Assembly: GCA_964603155.1 (NCBI GenBank) | Contig: CAZRTZ010000014.1 | Location: forward strand, 1-47,427 | Reading direction: 5' to 3' | Source of the DNA: VAUL01 sp964603155 | Lineage (GTDB): Bacteria; Desulfobacterota; Desulfuromonadia; Desulfuromonadales; BM103 | Length of the DNA stretch: 47,427 nt | In this document: piece by piece, positions 7,601 through 15,500 of the stretch | Layout: each line of letters begins with the position of its first letter | Numbering within the stretch: position 1 is the stretch's first letter | Position numbers and translations under genes: made by a program | The notes under the pieces: model-generated | The model's input: only the letters and a program-made list of their open reading frames with translations | Databases searched by the model: none | What the model was told of the DNA's origin: nothing

Positions 7601-9362
7601 GACTTGCACCACGACCACCTGCCATAACAACGGTCTGGCCACGCCGGTGGCGATCACCACCAAGGCCTGGAATCAGACCGATATCGACTGCACGACCTGC
7701 CACGGCAACGCGCCGGCGACGGGTGCTCACGGTAGCCACGTCAACGCCACCTATATTGCCGGGACCTGCAGCGAGTGCCATACGGCGGCGAACGTGTCGT
7801 CCCATATCAACGGGACGCGGAACATGGCCAACAAGGTCTCGGCCTATACCGGCAGTCCTACATTTACCTGCACCAACAGCTGCCACATCGCCAGCACCAC
7901 CGGTGACTGGTCCGGCAGCAATACCCTGGCCTGTACCGACTGCCACGGCAGCGGCAAGGTGACGACGCCGGCCATGGACCGCGGCTGGCCGCCGAACAGC
8001 AACGCACATCTCAAACATACCCTCAACACCCAGTATGTCGCGGCGAACTGCGTCGACTGCCATAACAACAACACCGTGACCCACAGCACACTGAACAACG
8101 TGGTGACCGCGGCGGTGGGGAGCAAGCTCAGCGTCAACCCGGCCAACGGCTCCTGCACCAACAGTTGCCATGCTTCGGCACAGGCAGGGGACTGGAGTGG
8201 TGGCAGCGCGGCGGTGATCTGCCTTGATTGCCACAGCGGCAGCTACATCGGTGGCAACAACGTGGCCAAGGGTTTCAATGCCACCCCGGCTACCGGTCTG
8301 CACGCCGGGACGCTGATAACCTCGGCCAACACCCACGACGACAGCTTCAACAACGGCGCCGCCGGCACGGCTGATTGTATGACCTGCCATGGCACCACGC
8401 CGTCGACGAACCATATCGACGGGACCTATACCAACAGCTGGAATGCTGTCGCGCCGTCGATCAACTTTGCCGCCAACGTCGGCTTCACCGATGGCACGAC
8501 CCCGACCTGCGGCCCGGTTTCAGGCCTGGCCTCCTGCCATGACGACGGCGGGGTCTGGAAACGCAAGTGGAGCATAACCGCGAAGAACAGCGATGAAACC
8601 CGCTGCGCCAACTGCCACGGTGATTTCGATAGCGGCTTCGTCACCGGCATGGCCGGCCGTCACCAGACCACCACCAGCGGCGACGCCGACGGCCAGATCG
8701 CCGCGTTCCACGACGGCACCGACAAGTGCTACACCTGCCACAGCTACAAGGCGGGCGACAACACCTACTACAACATCGCCAACTCGCCGGTCGGCCAGCA
8801 TCGCGATGGCACCATCCAGATCAACACCAACGTTGGCTTCGCCGATAACGGCGCATCGGTTGGCTGCGCCAAGTGCCACAGCAGCAACGACGGCACCGCC
8901 GACGAGCAGCATGAGTTCGTCGACACCACCAGCCGCTGGACCCGCAACAGCAGCTTCAATGGCCCGCCGGTCTCCTGCGCCACCTGCCATGCCTACCCGC
9001 CGGCTCCGGGCGACGGCAAGACCGCGCAGGCTGTTGAGGGCAAGGGCGCCCATGCCAAGCACGTGACCCACATTGCGGCCCGCGCCGGCGTGACCCTCGA
9101 TCCGCTGAACGACACCTTCACCGGTGCCACCTCGACGGCGGTCTGCGGCGTTTGTCACAATGTTTCCAGCGGAGCGAACCACAGCACCGCCGGCGGGACG
9201 CGCAACCTGCTGATACCGGCGGCTTCCTACCAGTTTGGTTCGACCGCGCCGACCTATAACGGAACCGTTGGCCAATCCTCCTCCGTCGATCCGAAGTCCT
9301 GCTCGAGTGTCGATTGCCACTTCAAGGAGACCCCGGTTTGGGCTCCGGTGGGTGGGGAGTAG
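1674..9362 (+). CDS. Giant 68-heme c-type cytochrome (OmcN/OmcX-like class)
   Basis: A 2562-aa exported multiheme cytochrome. The signal peptide (residues 1-25, ending SWAA) leads straight into the first heme site NCTECH. By eye there are 68 heme-attachment motifs: 52 CX2CH, 9 CX3CH and 7 CX4CH. A further CX8CH sits at residues 2279-2289 (8508-8540). That is about one heme per 38 residues, with many extra His residues (AHxxH, NHGTN) available as distal ligands. The rest is low-complexity Gly/Ala/Thr/Asn sequence, as is usual in periplasmic or surface electron conduits. A ~17-heme block is duplicated internally (4770-6440 and 6970-8630). The open frame runs on upstream through the riboswitch, but the ATG at 1674 has a Shine-Dalgarno (GGAG, 1663-1666) and begins the signal peptide, so it is preferred. 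The likely role is long-range extracellular electron transfer. No porin partner is in the window. Confidence 0.93.
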   Translation: MKRFGTHVALSLTLLLIVPAMSWAAGIHYFNCTECHKSSLAVQSLATANVCLSCHQAGTYVDNTPAQGMDGQIEGKLTAAQASDALNNNPYSPSGYGTSHIWGAPANNAAAGAQEPATNLTGFFRRYQVSWGKVTCTRCHEPHADSTANPLAMNPDALNGNLPMTPEQLCRACHIPFDQQNNKGLVTHPVVVNYGALVASAPYQPGGAKEGWLQPSIGNGGGSGTVQRIDVTIRTGAAPATYVNGVGCTSCHGVHAADSDSTTDDGFGTAADTADGDGKLLRADGATRTGANSAATAQRRSNLCQACHTFKPHGSSGSQMGCLDCHSGHTYGSSNYFVLRNQVGATTNLNYTTRSPLHGGSTPVDDLWSGTVIGDTAGYCERCHGQLTAMPGSARTHIENENCRTCHAHDGATFSFEAAGGCDGCHGAPPKQNAVGGPNGFASGYTPFKDESATPHAAHAAGAGNYTFSCNACHLNNTHDMGTFQDVFLGVDDPLATGNGNMSPGYDGSGSGTCSNVYCHSNGGRRTSDVSRVFTAATIPVWAGGAGTITACNACHDNTASMTNGSPAHAAHLALTGVTCKTCHVTTAASATTLAAGAIGNTHVNNARDVAFDTSGFITVGPTPYNATTGVCAVYCHSNGYTRVSPDWDVVTSGDCGACHQFSSAGVATGAGTALSSAHNKHVYTSGGGVQLACTTCHTNAGSGADHVNGSISFVSNYQNTVCNPCHGSSNGVTTGDDRQPIWNSTASVDCQTCHAGSVRATVNSKVATDKSQATSTGHNRTTNYASGNLPASKLCASCHDEANRTGHLDGTTGDDMRLLAAAATCTTSCHGVGGSAVKDSIVTHKTESCANCHDPHGSSNLYMVKSTSARYAGTVVFTATTGADSYDEVDSGATANYDDICATCHTAATHNNRTDTGVHLDASTHEGEDCFTCHRPHTNPAIDGGAFATGAGNACNGCHGFPPVTGAHASHTLTASNDKDIEDRSDCEACHTGAASYTYNPATDRGNSLNHGNATGRDTILASKVGYNTTNFNCTSACHASTAADGFWSDTALNCNACHYYNAAPTAAGNVTSGNSEALGGDHSVHFGAGGIVTCANCHGTDPTDTTHISLGTGTDAQKYQDRALAQQDEADVTATALGTGSDPDPGNPVCNNAACHNPSGTTYSATWTVSAAACTLCHSSTNPGTGSHGQHMNAATTFGINTTTCTSCHPNHGTNYAHRSGNVTFAAGMNYTAGAVDVLGTMGTCTTSTCHNNGTAAATAVVTPTWGQASADCTICHGNAPATGEHAKHMANTTFVDGGCTDCHTAANATTHINSVRNIAGQITDMDLATGGNQLTAPGGWVGTCLNNCHIANTASDWTSGTNTLACTDCHGSGKVTTPAMDRGWPPSSGKHGLHTGSPYVAANCIDCHNNNTITHSTLNNVVTAIGGAKVSAYTANNCTNTCHVAADTNDWTAGTRACTDCHMVGKTGMYDTGARDQAPNSGLHATTAALAHDDNFGSSYTCTNCHSSSTPSAAHQTGTLQTSLQTTYTFTAQIGSYANPGGCASNCHKDGGDWKRKWIGVTDAAPAYSDPATAAVCANCHGSFAQGWNFVNEGGATTSDHTDPDPDNTGDQMNAGGHVVCSKCHGWGTAAYQSGNMHNNNLIAMNADLGYDNGTGNCAVNCHSGKTLTTNTNSGFTNESGSFGGVGCGSCHDDGTIPPNSGAHAAHGANADANYSECILCHGDNGDGYASTTGTHNDNSVTFAAGITYSNNGTPGTNANANDDTCSTSICHTGSGTVTWGATSLGCSECHYYEANPTLTNNNAHSNPLGGSHSKHFGVGGVTTCASCHTVPVAGDTTHINGATTLVDKSNATMDEATLIASALGTGSDPDAGNATCNSVACHNPSNGAYTATWTVANAVGCAFCHSSTNPGTGAHSAHMSAATNFGLTVTCTSCHPNHGTNNAHRSGNVTFTTSPAAMGYTPGAEDVGGTMGTCTTTTCHNNGLATPVAITTKAWNQTDIDCTTCHGNAPATGAHGSHVNATYIAGTCSECHTAANVSSHINGTRNMANKVSAYTGSPTFTCTNSCHIASTTGDWSGSNTLACTDCHGSGKVTTPAMDRGWPPNSNAHLKHTLNTQYVAANCVDCHNNNTVTHSTLNNVVTAAVGSKLSVNPANGSCTNSCHASAQAGDWSGGSAAVICLDCHSGSYIGGNNVAKGFNATPATGLHAGTLITSANTHDDSFNNGAAGTADCMTCHGTTPSTNHIDGTYTNSWNAVAPSINFAANVGFTDGTTPTCGPVSGLASCHDDGGVWKRKWSITAKNSDETRCANCHGDFDSGFVTGMAGRHQTTTSGDADGQIAAFHDGTDKCYTCHSYKAGDNTYYNIANSPVGQHRDGTIQINTNVGFADNGASVGCAKCHSSNDGTADEQHEFVDTTSRWTRNSSFNGPPVSCATCHAYPPAPGDGKTAQAVEGKGAHAKHVTHIAARAGVTLDPLNDTFTGATSTAVCGVCHNVSSGANHSTAGGTRNLLIPAASYQFGSTAPTYNGTVGQSSSVDPKSCSSVDCHFKETPVWAPVGGE
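4770..6440 (+). repeat. Internal duplication, copy A (hemes 27-43)
   Basis: Coding repeat inside the 68-heme cytochrome. It shares with copy B the ordered blocks CHYY, LGTGSDPD, CHSSTNPGTG, CTSCHPNHGTN, LGTMGTC/GGTMGTC, CHGNAPATG, ACTDCHGSGKVTTPAMDRGW, CHNNNT and KRKW. The offset between matching blocks is about 2.15-2.2 kb. Boundaries are approximate. Confidence 0.85.
6970..8630 (+). repeat. Internal duplication, copy B (hemes 48-63)
   Basis: Second copy of the ~560-residue, 16-17-heme block. Heme order is kept, but several linkers have changed. In place of the CX3CH motif CASNCH of copy A (6310-6327), copy B has the stretched CX8CH at 8508-8540. Boundaries are approximate. Confidence 0.85.
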
Positions 9363-9371
9363 GAGGGGAGC

Positions 9372-9455
9372 ATGAGAAGCCAGGCACAGATGAAATTGGT
9401 TTGCAAAGCTACGGCAATGAACAACGACGCCAGACCGGGAGTGGTCGTCATGAGT
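9372..9455 (+). promoter_or_regulatory. Degenerate GEMM-like element between the two cytochrome genes
   Basis: The 177-bp interval contains GCAAAGCTACGG (9403-9414), which differs at one base from the aptamer's GCAAAGCCACGG. It also contains GCCAGACCGGG, which differs from the aptamer's GCCAGCCGGG by one inserted A. A P2-like CCAG...TTGG lies upstream, and CATGA (9371-9375) / TCATG (9449-9453) could close a P1. The 5' GCAAA turn is missing and P3 is short. It is therefore either a decayed or divergent aptamer, or a coincidence. An AGGAGG at 9361-9366 precedes an in-frame ATG at 9372, so the stretch might instead be translated. Confidence 0.3.
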
Positions 9456-9539
9456 GAACGGAGCAACGCGAAGATGACGAGCAACGTTATGGCTGGGGGC
9501 CATACCCCGGCACAGCCTGGGAAGGCGAGAGGACGTCAC

Positions 9540-12500
9540 ATGCGCTTGAGGATGACACGTCTGATGGCCGGCATTGGTGCTCTGGTTATCGCCGGCCTGC
9601 TGCATATCGCTGCGGGAGCGGCCGAAGCCGCCCTGCAGTATGTGGGGGGGACCTCCGGTTCCGGAACCGCTACCACCTACAACGTTTCATTGAACGGCAC
9701 GCTGACCGGTGGCCTCGCCACCTCTCCGGCCGCCGGTGACATCGTCATCGTCGTCACCGGCTGGGCGAGTACGGCCAACGGTAATCCGGGGGTCACCGCC
9801 CCAACCGGCTACACCGAAGTGTACGACGGCTATGCCAACCACGGCACACAACGCGATGCCAACCTGAGCGTCAGCTACAAGATCATGCCCGGTACGCCGG
9901 ACACTTCGGTCACCGTCAGCGGCTTCAACAATGCCGCCAACGGTGGCGCCACAGCCGTGCACGTCTGGCGCGGTGTTGACCAGACCACTCCGATGGATGT
10001 CACCCCGCCGAGTTCACCGGCAGGTGTCACGGCGATCACTGGCTCCCGTCCCGACAGCCCGGCGATCACACCGCTCACTTCGGGAGCCGTGGTCTTGGCG
10101 GTCGGTCTTGGTACCGGCGCGGCCACGCCGACAGCGATGACCGCACCGACCGGTTTTATCAACGGCAGATCAGTTATTGGTACCGGCACCACCATGGGTG
10201 CGGTGGCCAACATCGCCTCGCAGGCCTGGGCTGGCGGTGCCGTCGACCCGGCGGCCTGGACCGGCGGCACGACCAGCGCCAACGATTCGTGGGTGGCAGG
10301 CACCCTAGCCCTGCGCCCGGCCATAGATGCCCTCTCCGTTACCGGCAACACGCCCATAGCCTCGTCGGCTTCTCTTCTTGCCACCGACGTCCAGATGCAG
10401 CGCCTTCAGGTAGACAGTTCTACCGGTGACAATAACAACACGGTCATCAACTCCATCACGGTCGATGATCTCGGTACGGCCGGCGCCACCGATATTACCA
10501 ATCTCAAAATTCACATCGACAGCGATACCAACTTCGGCAACGGTGTCCTCGGCACGGTCACCCAGGCAGGCTTCACTGGCTCAAGCACCCCGATCAGTTT
10601 GACGGCCCTTTCCGCAGCGATTCGCACCGTGACCAACGGCACGTCGAAGTATATCTGGATCACCTATGATCTGGCCGCATCCGCAGCCGGCAAATCGATC
10701 CGGTCGAGCGTTACGGCAATTGCCGTCGATTTACCTGATACCGGGGCAACCGGAACCTGGAACTCGAACTTGATCAGCGTCGATTCCGGCCCCTCCAGCA
10801 CCATCAGCAACTGCATCGGTTGTCATGGCGGGAGCGGAAGCTTTGTGGACAGTTCGACCCGCGATGCAGTTGCGGGGACGTTCCGGGGCGATCATGCCAA
10901 ACACAACTATGTCTGCACCACCTGCCACACCGACGCCGGAGTCAACCTGGCGCACCGTGACGGCAACATCAACATGGCCTCGCCTATTTTTAACGCCGGT
11001 GGAACGTATACCTTGGGAACGACCTTCCCGCAGCGCAACGATTACGTGGCAACTCCGACGGGATCCTGCACCAACGTCAACTGCCACAGCGGCGCCGCGA
11101 CACCGCAGTGGGGGGTCGGTACCACCGTCTGCAACAGCTGCCACAATACCCCTCCCAACACTGACGCTCATACCAAGCATTACACGGCCAAGGGTTGGGC
11201 AAACGACACCGCCAACTGCACGGTCTGCCACCCAGACAACAGTACAACGCACAGCAACGTGACGGACAACAACGTGACCGTCAATGGGACGCTGATCCCG
11301 ACCGGCACTTCGCCGGCCATTACCTGTGCCAGCACCCCGACGGGTTGCCACAACGGCAAAGCCACCCCGGCCTGGAACACCACTGGTATCTCCTGCTCCA
11401 ATTGCCATGCGATCGGCGGCGGGGCGGCCGGCGACCCGACCAGCGGCCTGCACGACGCTACTGTGGCCATGGCTCACGACAACCAGTTCCTGAACACCCC
11501 GGTTGAAGGTGCGCCGGGAACGGCGACCTGCGTCTCCTGCCACAGCTCGACCTCGCCGTCGTCACTGCACTTCGACGGCACCGTGCAGAATGCCGGTGCG
11601 GCCACCTACACCTGGAACACCACCAAAATCCCCGCAGGCTACGTGCGCGCCACCGACGATTGCGCTGCGACCTGCCACACCGATGCCGGCACTTGGCAGC
11701 GTCGCTGGAGTACTGCGGTCGACGGCACCTGGGCCTACGGCAATGACGCCGCGAGCGCTACGGTCTGCGGCAACTGCCACGGCTCCTTCTTTACCGGCTG
11801 GAACATTGTCGGGGCGACCGATCATGTGAACCCCGATGTGGACAACGATCCCGACACCCTGGCAACCTCAAAATCGAACCATGGCGAGTGTTCCAAGTGC
11901 CACGGCTGGGGCCATACCAATTATTCGACCGGCACCAAGCACGAAAACAACACACTGGAGATGAACTCCACTCTCGATACGACCCCCGGCGACGGCAACT
12001 GCACAACCAACTGCCATGCCGGCCTAACCCTGACCATGAATGGCACCTCAGGTTGGACCGATGCCTCGGTTGTCGGCGATGGCGTGGCGTGCGGAGACTG
12101 CCATGCCGGCGGCGTGACCCGCGTGGGGGCGTCCGGTGCGCATGCGTCGCACGGCGCCACGGCGTCCCTTTTGACGGCCAACCCGGCCTCGGTTGCCATG
12201 TGCGTCAACTGCCACGGCAACGATGGTACCGGTGCGACTCATAATAACGGCACGGTCAACTGGCAGACCAACCTGACCTACTCCCAGGCGGCGAGTCGCG
12301 GCAACCTGACCGGCACCTGCTCCGGCACGGCCGGCTGCCACGTGGCGGCCACGAATATCGCCTGGAACGACCTGAATCCGACCAACTGCAACCAGTGCCA
12401 CTACAATACGACCGAAACGGCCAACTGGGGCTGGACCGGCACGGCCGGAAATATCTCGATGATCAGTTCGACCCAGTACACCGCCGTCGGTCATGGGCAG

Positions 12501-15500
12501 GCGACCATCAACGGGGCTGCGGCCAACAAGGATTGCATGGCCTGCCATGACATCAACCAGGCTCACGATACCACCGCGACTCTGACCGGCAGCAACCCGT
12601 TCCGGCTCAAGGTCGGCTTCACCTGTAACGACAGCGCGGCCGGCTGCCATACCGTGAGCGGTACTTTCGCTACCCACGATCAGGCGACGGCCGGGAAGAA
12701 CTATACCTGGGGCTTTGGCGCCAAGTGCGTTGACTGTCACGACCCGCACGGCGACGGCAGCAACCTGGCAATGATCCATAGCGATCTCGCCGACAAGGGC
12801 TCACAGACCAACGGGGTGCGCAACACTCCGGATGCGGCGATCGAGACGATGGTCTTCACCAGCACCGCCGGCACCGCGGCGGATAGCTATGCGGAGCCTT
12901 CGACCACCTTCGACGGCATCTGCCAGGAGTGCCACACCCTGACCACATCCTTCAGGGACAACACCTCGGTGGCCTCGGGAACCCATGCCAGCAACACCAC
13001 GGGTTGCATGAACTGTCATAACCACAAGAACGACGGCTTCAAAGGTTCCGGCTGTAACGGCTGCCACGGTGGCGACAATGCCACCCTGAGCAACAAGAAC
13101 TTCTGGCCGAGCGGGGCTGGCGCTGCCTGGCCGGACCGCCCTGGCGAGCATGACGTTCATGTCACCCGGTTGGCTTTGAAGCTGTATAACGAGAGCTTGG
13201 CACAGATCGTCACCGATACCGGGACGACCTCGGAAGTGAAACAGAAGACGATCTGCAGCTACTGCCACGGAAGTCTTGCCACGATTGGCGCCTCGGGTCA
13301 CTATACGGACAATGCGCCGACTGGTCAGGCCGATGTCCCGAGCTTCCTGCGCATCTGGAGCGGCGCAGCCGATGCCGGCACCGTGGCCACCTATACCAGT
13401 CCCAACTGCTTCGCGGTGGACTGCCACAACGAAAAGGACACCAACGCGGGCGGCAACTACGGCTGGTATGCCGGCGCCACCAGCGCCTGCGTCTCCTGCC
13501 ATACCGTCGGTGCCGCCAACAACCCCAACTCCGGTCTGCACACCGCCGGGGTGGCGACCGTCACCGGTAAGGAGCATGACAATACCCTGAGCGGTGTGAA
13601 CTCCATGTGCGAGCCGTGCCACACGCCGCCGGCTTACTCGCAGTCCGGCACCCACATCAACGGCACCTTCACCGGCAACTGGACGATTGCCAACCCGGAC
13701 CGTACCGCCCTTGGTCTCTTCGCAGCCTACACCGGCACCGCCGACGGCGTCGGCACCTGTTCCGGCGCTGGGGTCAGCACCGGCTGCCATGCGGGCTCAG
13801 GTGACAACGGCACTTGGGCGCGCAAGTGGGACAGCTCGATCCATTACGTAACCACCGGCGCCGAATGTAATGGCTGCCATGGTGGCGTCGATGGCCTTGG
13901 CTGGAACACTGGCGTTCTCAACCATGACCAGAACTGGAACAGTCCGGCGGATGCGGTTGCCGATGAAATTATCGGCAACCATGGTGGAAACACCGGCCAG
14001 AATGATCGTTGCCGGGTGTGCCATGTGTACAATGACACAACCAATAGCACCTACACGGTGAACGCTGGGGGCAAGATCGGCTGGTTCGGCAACACCAGCA
14101 ACAGCAGTACCTATCATGGCAACGGCAGTATTGATTTTAATATCAACCGCGGTTACAGCAGTACAACCTGGGACTGCACATCTACCTGCCATACCGCAGG
14201 GGGCAGTCATGCGATGGCTGATTCCGGCTGGACAACCATTGCGAACGTGACCGGTAGTCCGGACCTGGCTTGTACCGATTGCCACACTGGCAGCGGCACC
14301 GGTGCACTCAAGGTTGGCCCGTCGAGTAGCCACGTAAAACGCGGCACCAAGACGACGCCGACTAACTACTCGACATTCAACGCTTGCACCGATTGCCACC
14401 CGTCCACCAAGCATAATGGCATCGGTGACTCCACCAAGGTTTTCATCGCTGAGAATACAACGGTTGGGATAAACTACACTGCGGTCCTAAATAACGCAGG
14501 TACGAGTGATGACGAGCATACAAACGACGGAGGTACAACAGCTGGTTTCTGGCTCGGAGGTACCGCCACGACTGGGTCGACCGAGGCGGAAATCTGCTGG
14601 AACTGTCACAACAACACCACAACCTATCAAATCACGGCTATTTCCGAGTGGGGCACTAACACCAAGCAGACCGGTGCACCGGCGGCGCTGGCTGCCTACA
14701 ATTACGGTACTGTATCTACGCCTAACTGGACGACTGCGACTTGGACAAGCGCCAATTTCAGTTATAAAACTGCTGCCATTCAATCGACGCACTCGGTTAA
14801 CAGCGCTGGAACGAGCACAGCTACAGCGACGGCTGGTTACTTTACTGAAACTAAAGACAGCGTCGGCAATATTCGCTGTTCTTACTGCCATGACGTTCAT
14901 GATACAGCCAGTGGCGTGGTGACCGGTGATGTCTCAGGTAAGCCGTTCCTGCGCGGCACTTGGTGGACCAACCCCTATAAGGAGGATGGTGCGCCGACCA
15001 CCGCATCCACCACCTACTATGCGGCCGGCAATTTCTTCGGCGGCGTGCCACGCGGTTGGCATAGCACCACGCTCCCAGCCAACACCAGCCTGCTGGGTGG
15101 CTGGCAGATTGATCAGAATAATAATAACCCGACGGTCTCAACTGGCTATACTGGGGTGAACTGGACGACGACAAACTCTGCCGGGTTGTGCATGCTCTGC
15201 CACACAAGCGGGGTCGATGCGATGAACCAGAATACCACCGAAAATGGCGGCGCCAGTCTGTGGGTCGGCACCAACGGCCATAGCAATGCGGTTATCGGCG
15301 GAACTGGGTCGGCCAAGGCTAATATCTACAATCCAACTACCCGCAACGAAGGGACCTTATGGACCAACCCGACCATGGGTTATCAAAGCCTCTACACGAG
15401 TGGCGGGGCCAACGGTAGTGACCGTATGTACGGATTGCGTAACTACTCGGGCAATACCTTCGACACCACTACGTACCCAGGTACGAATATCACTACTGAC

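Noticed and set aside
1578..8414. Very long open frames on the minus strand opposite the first cytochrome (about 670, 870 and 720 codons)
   Set aside because: They arise from the biased GC-rich codons and repeated heme motifs of the sense gene, lack signal peptides, Shine-Dalgarno sites or recognisable domains, and are rich in Arg, Gly, Ala and Val in a shadow-like way.
9372..9539. 56-residue N-terminal extension of the second cytochrome from ATG 9372
   Set aside because: An AGGAGG makes it tempting, but it would bury the signal peptide and it covers a GEMM-like segment. It is kept only as an alternative.
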